Source: Pelomonas sp052436255
GTDB taxonomy: Bacteria; Pseudomonadota; Gammaproteobacteria; Burkholderiales; Burkholderiaceae_C
Direction of reading: 5' to 3'
DNA length: 13,270 nt
NCBI GenBank assembly: GCA_052436255.1
Contig: JBQVNP010000145.1
Coordinates: forward strand, 1-13,270
How positions within the stretch are numbered: the first letter of the stretch is position 1; each line of letters opens with the position of its first letter. The position numbers and the translations under genes were made by a program. The notes beneath the pieces are model-generated. The model worked only from the letters and a program-made list of their open reading frames with translations, searched no databases and was not told the DNA's origin. Below are positions 1 through 6,584 of this stretch, piece after piece.

Positions 1-472
1 GCAGATCTTGCGCGCCGGCCTCGATGGCGGCGGTGTCCGCATCGGCGCCGGGCGCGGCGGGCTCCGCCTCGATCATGCCGAGGTGGTCGAAGTCCCAGCC
101 CACCGAGCCGGCGCCGCCGAGCTGGCCCTTGCGGAACAGCACCCGCATGTCCGACGCCGCGCGGTTCACGTTGTCGGTCAGCACCTCCACCATCACCGGC
201 ACCCGGTGGGGCGCAAAGCCCTCGTAGATGGCCTGCTCGAAGTGCACGGCCTCGCCGGTCAGGCCGGCGCCCTTCTTGATGGCGCGGTCCAGCGTCTCCT
301 TGGGCATGGACACCTTGCGGGCCTGCTCGACCACCAGCCGCAACCGCGCGTTGTCCTTGGGGTCAGCGCCGTGGCGCGCGGCAATCATGATGTCCTTGGC
401 CAGCTTGCCGAACAGCCGCCCCTTGGCATTGGCGGCGATGTCTTTGTGTTTGGCTTTCCATTGCGCGCCCAT
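1..472 (-). CDS. YebC/PmpR (TACO1) family protein, 3' end outside window
   Basis: The first 157 residues are present; the frame is still open at the left edge. The N-terminus MGAQWKAKHKDIAANAKGR and later blocks (KLAKDIMIAARHGADPKDN, RAIKKGAGLTGE, YEGFAPHRVPVMVE, LTDNVNRAASDMRVLF, KGQLGGAGSVGWDF) match the YebC/TACO1 family, whose full length is about 240 residues. The start MGAQWK differs from the canonical MAGHSKWANIKHRK start, so this looks like the second paralog type rather than the ruvC-linked gene. Family members are described as transcriptional regulators (PmpR) and, more recently, as translation factors acting on ribosomes; which role applies here cannot be read from sequence. The ATG at 472-470 has an AGGA ribosome site six bases upstream on the minus strand. 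Family call is secure; specific function is not. Confidence 0.9.
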   Translation of the reverse strand, partial: MGAQWKAKHKDIAANAKGRLFGKLAKDIMIAARHGADPKDNARLRLVVEQARKVSMPKETLDRAIKKGAGLTGEAVHFEQAIYEGFAPHRVPVMVEVLTDNVNRAASDMRVLFRKGQLGGAGSVGWDFDHLGMIEAEPAAPGADADTAAIEAGAQDL

Positions 473-578
473 GGGGGTTCCTGTGCATTTGGTGAGCCCG
501 GCGCGGTGGCGGTTCGGGCGGGGCGCTACTGTAGATCGCCTCGTCGACCGGCACGCCGGCGCGGCAGGCGGGGACGGC

Positions 579-1655
579 TCAATCCGAACTCCCCAACGTC
601 GCCACCACCTTCCTCGTCTGCCCCGCCCGCCACACGGTGAGCGTCACCTTCTCCCCGATCTGCCGCGTCTCCAGCAGCGACAGCATGTCGTCCAGGTCCG
701 CCACCGGCTGGCCGTCCATGGCGGTGATGACGTCGCCCTGCACGATGCGCCCGCTGCGGTCGCGGCCGAAGGGCTTGAGGCCGGCCGCAGCGGCCGGGCT
801 GCCGTCCGCCACGTTGACGAGCAGCACCCCCTTGGGCGCGCCCAGCGCCTGCCCCAGGTTGAGTGGCCCGGCCGTGACGCCCAGGGCCGGGCGGATGAAG
901 CGGCCGTCGCGGATCAGCCGCGGCACGATGCGGTTGACCTCGTCGACCGGAATGGCAAAGCCAATCCCCGCGCTCGCTCCGCTCGGGCTATAGATGGCTG
1001 TGTTGACACCGATCAGCCGCCCCGCCGAATCCAGCAGCGGCCCACCCGAATTGCCCGGGTTGATGGCCGCATCGGTCTGGATGGCGCCGCGGATGGTGCG
1101 GCGGGTGACGGACTCGATCTCGCGGTTCAGCGCCGAGACGATGCCGGTGGTCAGCGTCTGGTCCAGGCCGAAGGGGTTGCCGATGGCGTAGACCTTCTGG
1201 CCCACCTGCAGGTCGCGGCTGGCGCCGACCGCGATGGCGGGCAGCTTGTCGCGCGGCGCCTCGATGCGCAGCACGGCCAGGTCGCGGTCGGGGAAGGCGC
1301 CGACGAGCTTGGCGGGATAGCTGCTCTGGTCGTTGAGGGTGACGGTGGCGCGGTCGCCGCCCTGGATGACGTGGAAGTTGGTGACGATGTGGCCACTGTC
1401 ATCCCACACGAAGCCGGTACCCGTGCCGCTGGGCTGCTCGCTGGTGCGCAGCGAGAAGAAATCTCTTTGCACGGCCAGCGTGGTGATGTGCACCACCGAC
1501 GGGCTGACGCGTTTGAACACGCCGATGTTGTTCAATTCCTCGGCGTCCAGCGCGCCGCGGGCGCTGACGGCGCGGGGTTGGGCCTTGGTCTGGGCAACGG
1601 CCCAGCCGGTGCTGAACAATGCGGCAAGAGTCAGGATGAGCAGGCGCTGGAGCAT
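579..1655 (-). CDS. Periplasmic trypsin-like serine protease (S1C, DegP/HhoA-like) with one PDZ domain
   Basis: A 358-residue HtrA-type protease. Residues 1-21 form a signal peptide (MLQRLLILTLAALFSTGWAV, likely cut near AVA-QT), so it should act in the periplasm on damaged or signalling proteins. The protease domain spans about 45-250, with catalytic His95 (TNFHVI), Asp125 (DRDLAVL) and Ser203 (INPGNSGGPL) all present. A single PDZ domain covers about 255-355, as in DegS-like or short HhoA-like proteins rather than two-PDZ DegP. The frame stays open about 430 bases upstream, but the ATG at 1655 gives a proper signal peptide and ends 61 bases from a divergent gene, so longer starts are rejected. 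No clear Shine-Dalgarno site precedes this ATG. The Q-loop region (RDFFSLRTSEQ) is short. Paralog name (degP, degQ, mucD) cannot be assigned. Confidence 0.92.
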   Translation of the reverse strand: MLQRLLILTLAALFSTGWAVAQTKAQPRAVSARGALDAEELNNIGVFKRVSPSVVHITTLAVQRDFFSLRTSEQPSGTGTGFVWDDSGHIVTNFHVIQGGDRATVTLNDQSSYPAKLVGAFPDRDLAVLRIEAPRDKLPAIAVGASRDLQVGQKVYAIGNPFGLDQTLTTGIVSALNREIESVTRRTIRGAIQTDAAINPGNSGGPLLDSAGRLIGVNTAIYSPSGASAGIGFAIPVDEVNRIVPRLIRDGRFIRPALGVTAGPLNLGQALGAPKGVLLVNVADGSPAAAAGLKPFGRDRSGRIVQGDVITAMDGQPVADLDDMLSLLETRQIGEKVTLTVWRAGQTRKVVATLGSSD

Positions 1656-1716
1656 GGCGTGGGTGGCGCGGCGGTTGTCGACGGCCGCATTTTGTTGGTA
1701 GTTCGGGAGACTGGCG

Positions 1717-2352
1717 ATGAAGCGGACAGGACTAGGTCTGGTGTTGGCAATGCTGCTGTCGAGTGCAGCCGCGCAGCAGGTTTGGAAGTGCGAGGCGAGC
1801 GGCCAGGTGCGCTTCAGCGACAAGCCCTGCCCGGGAAGCGGCCAGCCGGTGGCCGAACGCAGCCTGCAGCCCAATGTGGCTGAGGGCCTCAAGCCGGAGG
1901 TGACGCGCGCCGCCGTGGCGCCACCGGCCGTCGTTGCAGCGTCTGCGCCGGCAGGTCCGCCCGGCAATGTCTGCCCAGGCGACAGCGAGATCCGCAGCAT
2001 GGAGACGCGTGCCAACTCGACGACCCTGGGCGACCGCGAGCGCCAGTTCCTGCAGGACGAAGTGCGGCGCGCCTGGCAGTGCCGCAAGGGCCAGGGTCGC
2101 TACACGGATGCCGACTGGGCCATCAGCCGCGACGCCCAGGCCCGTCAGACCCACATCGGTGACCGCGACCGCCGTGACGCGCGGCTGCGCGCCGAGGCCA
2201 TGCACAGCGCGGCCGACCCCGACGAGGGCGACCGCATCGCGCGCCGCCGCATCGCCGAGGACAGGTTGCGCCAGCGCCAGGCCGAGCGCGGGGGGCTGAA
2301 CCAGCAGGGCCTGCCCCAGCGTCAGAATCCGGCCTCCACCCCAACCTCCTGA
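1717..2352 (+). CDS. Secreted DUF4124-domain protein of unknown function
   Basis: A 211-residue protein. Residues 1-20 are a signal peptide (MKRTGLGLVLAMLLSSAAAQ). Residues 20-45 (QVWKCEASGQVRFSDKPCPG) match the short DUF4124 motif, in which an aromatic/Trp segment is followed by G-x-V-x-F-S-D-x-P-C. The four cysteines (25, 38, 86, 122) could form two disulfides in the periplasm. Residues 55-85 are an Ala/Pro/Val-rich linker. Residues 95-195 are highly charged, rich in Arg, Asp, Glu and Gln, and probably helical or coiled-coil. The C-terminus is a polar Gln/Pro/Thr tail. A GGGAG ribosome site (1705-1709) lies seven bases before the ATG. It is divergent from the protease and opens a five-gene co-directional run. 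DUF4124 proteins are common in beta- and gammaproteobacteria and have no settled function. Confidence 0.82.
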   Translation: MKRTGLGLVLAMLLSSAAAQQVWKCEASGQVRFSDKPCPGSGQPVAERSLQPNVAEGLKPEVTRAAVAPPAVVAASAPAGPPGNVCPGDSEIRSMETRANSTTLGDRERQFLQDEVRRAWQCRKGQGRYTDADWAISRDAQARQTHIGDRDRRDARLRAEAMHSAADPDEGDRIARRRIAEDRLRQRQAERGGLNQQGLPQRQNPASTPTS

Positions 2353-2364
2353 CCCCTCGTGTCC

Positions 2365-3066
2365 ATGCGCCTGCCGCCCTCTCGCTCGGGTCGACTCGAC
2401 GCCCTGCGCGGCGCGGCCATCGTCTGGATGGCGGCCTTCCATTTCTGCTTCGACTTGAACCATTTCGGCTGGATCCGCCAGGACTTCTACCGCGACCCGG
2501 TCTGGACCTGGCAGCGCACGGCCATCGTCAGCCTGTTCCTGTTTTGCGCCGGCGCGGGCCAGGCCTATGCCCTGTTGAATGGCCAGAGCGCGGGGCGGTT
2601 CTGGCGGCGCTGGCTGCAGGTGGCGGGCTGCGCGCTGCTGGTGTCGCTGGGCTCGTGGTTCATGTTCCCCAAAAGCTGGATCAGCTTCGGCGTGCTGCAC
2701 GGCATGGCCGTGATGCTGCTGTTGCTGCGCCTGGGCCTGGCGCGGCTACCCGACCTGGCGTTGCTGGCGCTGGCGACGCTGGCCATCGCGGCGCCGCAGT
2801 TGGTCCAGCACCCGGCCTTCGACACGCGCCTGAGCAACTGGGTCGGCCTGGTCACGCACAAGCCCTTCACGGAAGACTTCGTGCCCGTGCTGCCGTGGCT
2901 GGGCGTCATGCTGCTGGGCTTTGTCGCCACGCGCCAGTGGCCCCAGCTGTGGGCGGGCGCCGCGCCGCGGCCGCTGGTGGTTCTGGGGCGCTGGTCGCTC
3001 AGTTTCTACATGCTCCACCAGCCCGTGCTGATCGGCTTGCTGATGGCGGTTCAAACCTTGTTCTGA
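2365..3066 (+). CDS. DUF1624 (HGSNAT-like) integral membrane acyltransferase-family protein
   Basis: A 233-residue polytopic membrane protein. Residues 10-35 (RLDALRGAAIVWMAAFHF, CFDLNHFG) are the DUF1624 / heparan-alpha-glucosaminide N-acetyltransferase signature, with His26 in the conserved first membrane segment. Further family blocks are FGVLHGMAVMLLLL (108-121), VPVLPWLGVMLLGF (173-186) and SLSFYMLHQPVLIGLL (211-226). About six or seven hydrophobic segments are visible. HGSNAT passes an acetyl group from cytoplasmic acetyl-CoA across a membrane to an amino sugar; transfer of that activity to this bacterial protein is inference. The ATG at 2365 begins right after the DUF4124 stop (12-base gap); a GTG at 2359 would add two residues. 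Neither has a good Shine-Dalgarno site, so translation may be coupled to the gene before. The deacetylase gene starts 11 bases downstream. Confidence 0.85.
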   Translation: MRLPPSRSGRLDALRGAAIVWMAAFHFCFDLNHFGWIRQDFYRDPVWTWQRTAIVSLFLFCAGAGQAYALLNGQSAGRFWRRWLQVAGCALLVSLGSWFMFPKSWISFGVLHGMAVMLLLLRLGLARLPDLALLALATLAIAAPQLVQHPAFDTRLSNWVGLVTHKPFTEDFVPVLPWLGVMLLGFVATRQWPQLWAGAAPRPLVVLGRWSLSFYMLHQPVLIGLLMAVQTLF

Positions 3067-3070
3067 GGGA
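3065..3070 (+). promoter_or_regulatory. Ribosome site of deacetylase gene overlapping upstream stop
   Basis: GAGGGA begins within the TGA stop of the DUF1624 gene (3064-3066) and lies seven bases before ATG 3078. A ribosome finishing the acyltransferase gene would sit on this site, supporting coupled expression of the two genes. Confidence 0.6.
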
Positions 3071-3077
3071 ATAGTCG

Positions 3078-3869
3078 ATGCGAAAGATGCTAGTGGCCGT
3101 GCTGGGCCTGTTCATTGCCGCCGCCACCGCGGCCGCGCCGTTTACCTGGCCCGGTGGGGCCCAGGCAGCGGTCAGCCTGGGCTATGACGATGGCCTGGCC
3201 AGCCAGCTCGACCATGTCGTGCCGGCGTTGAACAAGCGCGGCCTGAAGGCGAGCTTCTATTTGCCCATCAACAGCCCGACGCTGCCGGCGCGCCAGGACG
3301 AATGGAAGGCCGCCGCCGCAGCGGGCCATGAGCTGGGCAACCACAGCCTGTTCCACGGCTGCTCAGGCGTTGGACCGGGTCGCGAGTGGGTGCTGCCGCA
3401 CCGCGATCTGGACAAACAAACGCCCGTGCAAGTCCAGGAACACATCCTGGCCGCCAACACCTGGCTGCAGTCGCTGGACGGCAAGACTCGTCGCACACTG
3501 ACACCGCCCTGCCTGGACATGAAAGCCGGCGGCCAGGATTTTGTCGCGGCGCTGCGGCCGCATTTCGTGGCCTACCGCGCGGCCGGCCCGGGCTTGGTCA
3601 CCGACACGGCGCAAATGGACCCGTATGCGATGCCGGTCTATTTCGTCGAGGGTTGGAGCGGCGAGCAGATGATCGCGCTGGTGGAGAAGGCGGCTGCCCA
3701 GCGTGCGGTGGTGTCGCTGCTCTTCCATGGCGTGGGCGCCGAGCACTTGAGTGTCACGCGTGAGGCCCACGACCAGCTGCTGGACCATCTGGCCAAGAAC
3801 AAGGCGCGCTTGTGGACCGACACGATGGTCAATGTCATGGAGAACGCCCGCAAGCAGGCGGGTCGTTGA
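3078..3869 (+). CDS. Secreted polysaccharide deacetylase (NodB-type) family protein
   Basis: A 263-residue protein with a signal peptide (MRKMLVAVLGLFIAAATAAA). The NodB motif 1 is VSLGYDDG, with the predicted catalytic base Asp37 and metal ligand Asp38. Motif 2 is HELGNHSLFH, giving metal-binding His89 and His93. Motif 3 reads TPPCLD (142-147), nearer the PCG variant than the usual Arg-Pro-Pro-Tyr. The C-terminal motif is VVSLLFHGVG with His217. Catalysis would be metal-dependent N- or O-deacetylation of a carbohydrate in the periplasm or at the cell surface; the substrate is unknown. The ribosome site GAGGGA (3065-3070) overlaps the previous stop codon, so it is tightly linked to the DUF1624 gene. 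Motif 4 (Asp-Trp type) is not evident, so activity may differ from peptidoglycan or chitin deacetylases. Confidence 0.87.
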   Translation: MRKMLVAVLGLFIAAATAAAPFTWPGGAQAAVSLGYDDGLASQLDHVVPALNKRGLKASFYLPINSPTLPARQDEWKAAAAAGHELGNHSLFHGCSGVGPGREWVLPHRDLDKQTPVQVQEHILAANTWLQSLDGKTRRTLTPPCLDMKAGGQDFVAALRPHFVAYRAAGPGLVTDTAQMDPYAMPVYFVEGWSGEQMIALVEKAAAQRAVVSLLFHGVGAEHLSVTREAHDQLLDHLAKNKARLWTDTMVNVMENARKQAGR

Positions 3870-3893
3870 CGCGATGAGCCGACAATGCGGGCG

Positions 3894-4631
3894 ATGAGCT
3901 CTGCCAAGTCCGTCCTGTTCGGCTTCCACGCCGTCACCGTCCGCCTGAAGACCCATCCGGCCTCGGTGGCCGAGGTCCATTTCGACCCCTCCCGGCGCGA
4001 CCAGCGCATGCGCGCCTTCGTCGAGCGTGCCAAGGAGGCCGGCGCCAAGCTGGTGGAGAGCACGGACGAGCGCCTGAGCCAGATCGCGGGCAGCCCTCGC
4101 CACCAGGGCGTCGTCGCCCGCGTGAGTTCAATAGCCCAGCCGCATTCGCTGGACGACGTGCTGGACGCGGTGGACGGCCCGCCCCTGGTGCTGGTGCTGG
4201 ACGGCGTGACCGACCCGCACAACCTCGGTGCCTGCCTGCGCGTGGCCGATGGCGCGGGGGCCCATGCCGTCGTCGCGCCAAAGGATCGCGCCGTAGGGCT
4301 CAATGCGACGGTGGCCAAGGTCGCCAGCGGCGCGGCCGAGACCGTGCCCTATCTGATGGTCACCAACCTGGCACGGACCTTGAACGAGTTGAAGGAGCGC
4401 GACATCTGGGTGGTCGGCACCTCCGACCAGGCCGAGCGCTCCATCTATGACCTGGACCTGAAGCGCCCCACGGCCTTTGTGCTGGGCGCCGAAGGCGAGG
4501 GCATGCGCCAGCTGACGGCCAAGACCTGCGACGAACTGGTGCGCATCCCGATGGCCGGCGCCGTCGAGAGCCTGAACGTGTCGGTGGCCGCGGGCGTGTG
4601 CCTGTATGAGGTGTTGCGCCAGCGCAGATAA
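3894..4631 (+). CDS. rlmB: 23S rRNA (guanosine-2251-2'-O)-methyltransferase RlmB
   Basis: A 245-residue SPOUT methyltransferase, close to the 243 residues of E. coli RlmB. It methylates the 2'-OH of G2251 in the peptidyl-transferase P loop of 23S rRNA, using S-adenosylmethionine. The N-terminal substrate-binding domain begins SSAKSVLFGFHAV. The catalytic domain holds motif 1 TDPHNLGACLRVADGAGA (107-124; Asn110 and Arg116), motif 2 VLGAEGEGMR (197-206; Glu200) and motif 3 IPMAGAVESLNVSVAAG (218-234), which forms the SAM-binding knot. The ATG at 3894 matches the usual family start; an in-frame ATG at 3885 would add three residues. No Shine-Dalgarno site precedes either. In many proteobacteria rlmB follows rnr; here it follows a deacetylase. 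TrmH-type paralogs are possible but the LFGFHAV start and length favour RlmB. Confidence 0.93.
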   Translation: MSSAKSVLFGFHAVTVRLKTHPASVAEVHFDPSRRDQRMRAFVERAKEAGAKLVESTDERLSQIAGSPRHQGVVARVSSIAQPHSLDDVLDAVDGPPLVLVLDGVTDPHNLGACLRVADGAGAHAVVAPKDRAVGLNATVAKVASGAAETVPYLMVTNLARTLNELKERDIWVVGTSDQAERSIYDLDLKRPTAFVLGAEGEGMRQLTAKTCDELVRIPMAGAVESLNVSVAAGVCLYEVLRQRR

Positions 4632-4647
4632 TTCTGACTACTCAGAA
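4632..4647 (+). promoter_or_regulatory. Small hairpin between rlmB and upp
   Basis: TTCTGA (4632-4637), loop CTAC, TCAGAA (4642-4647): a perfect six-base stem right after the rlmB TAA and five bases before the upp AGGAGG site. It is followed by A, not T, so it is not a terminator on the plus strand. It might mark an mRNA processing site or tune upp translation; this is speculative. Confidence 0.3.
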
Positions 4648-4664
4648 AAACTAGGAGGCCCGCC

Positions 4665-5297
4665 ATGGCCGTCATCGAAGTCACGCACCCCCTCGTCAAG
4701 CACAAGATCGGGTTGATGCGCGAGGCCGACATCTCGACCAAGAAATTCCGCGAGCTGACCGGCGAGGTGGCACGACTGCTCTGCTACGAGGCGACGGCCG
4801 ACTTCCCGCTGGAGAAGACGACGATCAACTGCTGGAGCGGCCCCGCCGAGATCGACCAGATCGCCGGCCGCAAGGTCACCGTCGTGCCCATCCTGCGCGC
4901 CGGCTTGGGCATGCTGGACGGCGTGCTGGACATCCTGCCCAACGCCAAGGTGTCGGTCGTGGGCCTGGCGCGTGACCACGAGACGCTCAAGCCGGTCAAC
5001 TACTTCGACAAGTTCGTCGGCAACCTCGATGCCCGCACCGCGCTGATCATCGACCCCATGCTGGCCACGGCCGGCAGCATGATCGCCACCGTCGACCTGC
5101 TGAAGGCGCGCGGCTGCAAGGACGTGCGCGCGCTGGTGTTGGTGGCCGCGCCCGAGGGCGTGAAGGCCCTGCAGGCGGCCCACCCCGACGTGCGCTGCTG
5201 GACGGCGGCCATCGACAGCCACTTGAACGAGGTCGGCTACATCATCCCGGGCCTGGGCGACGCTGGCGACAAGATCTTCGGGACCACGCAAGGCTGA
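4665..5297 (+). CDS. upp: Uracil phosphoribosyltransferase
   Basis: A 210-residue cytosolic salvage enzyme that makes UMP and pyrophosphate from uracil and PRPP. Length matches the family (about 208). Visible signatures are VPILRAGLGMLDG (74-86), the PRPP loop IIDPMLATAGSMIATVDLL (128-146) and the uracil-binding GYIIPGLGDAGDKIFGT near the C-terminus (191-207). The ATG at 4665 is preceded by a near-perfect AGGAGG site (4653-4658), the strongest ribosome site in its gene run. It lies 33 bases after rlmB, with a small hairpin in the gap. It converges with the aminotransferase gene; only five bases separate the two stop codons. No uracil permease gene adjoins it. Confidence 0.96.
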   Translation: MAVIEVTHPLVKHKIGLMREADISTKKFRELTGEVARLLCYEATADFPLEKTTINCWSGPAEIDQIAGRKVTVVPILRAGLGMLDGVLDILPNAKVSVVGLARDHETLKPVNYFDKFVGNLDARTALIIDPMLATAGSMIATVDLLKARGCKDVRALVLVAAPEGVKALQAAHPDVRCWTAAIDSHLNEVGYIIPGLGDAGDKIFGTTQG

Positions 5298-5302
5298 GTT
5301 CA

Positions 5303-6511
5303 TCAGCCCAGCACCTCGCGCAGCGCCCGGCGCAGCAGCGCCAGCCCCTCGTCCACCTCGGCCGCGCTGATGTTCAGCGCCGGCATCAGGCGGATCAGGT
5401 GAGGGCGGGGCGCATTGAGCAGCAGGCCCACCGGCGCCAGCGCCTGGGCCGCCGCCGCCACCTCGCCCGCGCTGTCTGATGGCAGCACCAGGGCGCGCAG
5501 CAGCCCCAGGCCGCGCTCGCCCACCAGGCCGTGATCGCGCGCGATGGCCTGCAGGCCGGCGGACAGCTGCGTAGCCCGCTCGCGCACACCAGCCAGGAAG
5601 TCCTCCCGGCAGACCTCGTTGACGACCGCCAGCCCCACCGCTGCCATCAGCGGGTTGCCGCAGAAGGTGCCGCCCTGGTCGCCGGGCAGGAAGCAGTTGA
5701 ACGCCTCCTTGCACAGCAGCGCCGCCAGCGGCACGCCGCCGCCCAGGCCCTTGGCCAGCGTCATCACATCGGGCTCGATGCCAAAGTGCTCGTAGGCGAA
5801 GGCATGGCCGCAGCGGCCGATGCCGGTCTGCACCTCGTCGGCAATCAGCAGCACACCGCGTTCGGCGCTCAGTGCGCGCAGTTCGCGCACGAAGCCCGGG
5901 TCGGCCACGACGACGCCCGCCTCACCCTGCACGAACTCGAGCATCACGGCCGCCGTGCGCGGTGTCATCGCGCGCTCCACCGAGGCGATGTCATTGAGTC
6001 GCGCCTTCGCGAAGCCGCCGGGCATCGGCGGGTAAAGCTCGCCCCAGCCGGGCTTGCCCGAGGCGCTCATCATCGCGAGCGTGCGGCCGTGAAACGCCTG
6101 CTCGAAGCCGATGATCTCGTGCGCACCGCCCCGCATGGCGCTACCCCAGCGCCGCGCCAGCTTCACCGCGCCTTCGTTGGCCTCCGCGCCCGAGCTGGCG
6201 AGAAAAACGCGGTCAAAGCAGCTCACCTCCACAAGCCGTTGCGCCAGGTCCAGCAGGGGCCGGTTGTAGTAGGCAGGGCTGGGGTTCACCAGCCGCTGTG
6301 ACTGGGCGAGCAGCGCCTGGGTGATGAGGGCCGGGCTGTGGCCCAGGCTGTTGACGGCCCAGCCCTGCACGAGGTCGAGATGGCGCTTGCCGGCTTCGTC
6401 GACCAGCCAGGCACCCTGGCCCGAGACGAAGACCGTGTCGGGGCGATGCGTGATGGTGACGAGGTCTTTTCCGAGGTCTGAGTCGGGGCCGGTCATGGTG
6501 CGCTGCTTCAT
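5303..6511 (-). CDS. argD: Class III PLP aminotransferase, acetylornithine (succinyldiaminopimelate) type
   Basis: A 402-residue fold-type I, class III aminotransferase, in line with ArgD (about 400). It would convert N-acetylglutamate-5-semialdehyde plus glutamate to N-acetylornithine in arginine synthesis, possibly also acting in lysine synthesis. Seen here: the PLP phosphate region SSGAEANEGAVKLAR (106-120), the cofactor Asp225 in LLIADEVQTGIGR, and the Schiff-base lysine Lys254 in TLAKGLGGGVPLAA. GGTFCGNPLMAAVGLAVV (280-297) is typical of ArgD. No other arginine gene adjoins, so a related ornithine- or other omega-aminotransferase cannot be fully excluded. The start is uncertain between ATG 6511 and ATG 6496 (MTGPDSDLGKDL); neither has a clear ribosome site. 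A further start at 6598 would overlap the divergent regulator gene and is rejected. Confidence 0.85.
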   Translation of the reverse strand: MKQRTMTGPDSDLGKDLVTITHRPDTVFVSGQGAWLVDEAGKRHLDLVQGWAVNSLGHSPALITQALLAQSQRLVNPSPAYYNRPLLDLAQRLVEVSCFDRVFLASSGAEANEGAVKLARRWGSAMRGGAHEIIGFEQAFHGRTLAMMSASGKPGWGELYPPMPGGFAKARLNDIASVERAMTPRTAAVMLEFVQGEAGVVVADPGFVRELRALSAERGVLLIADEVQTGIGRCGHAFAYEHFGIEPDVMTLAKGLGGGVPLAALLCKEAFNCFLPGDQGGTFCGNPLMAAVGLAVVNEVCREDFLAGVRERATQLSAGLQAIARDHGLVGERGLGLLRALVLPSDSAGEVAAAAQALAPVGLLLNAPRPHLIRLMPALNISAAEVDEGLALLRRALREVLG

Positions 6512-6584
6512 GCGTGGGCAGTTTGCGGCGAGGTGCCATTGGCCGCCATGACGCAGTTCCCACCTTTTCTGCCAACATGCGGCC

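Noticed and set aside
473..578. Promoter or regulatory RNA between the YebC and protease genes
   Set aside because: TACAGT on the minus strand resembles a -10 box but no matching -35 is seen, and the GC-rich inverted segments near 551-566 are too weak to call.
228..1883. Long plus-strand open frame (551 codons) antisense to the serine protease and YebC gene
   Set aside because: The translation is low-complexity Ala/Gly/Arg/Asp-rich with no family motif. It mirrors the protease gene, whose catalytic triad and signal peptide are intact; high GC explains the open frame.
1656..2087. N-terminal extension of the serine protease frame
   Set aside because: It would bury the signal peptide and overlap the divergent DUF4124 gene, which has its own signal peptide and ribosome site.
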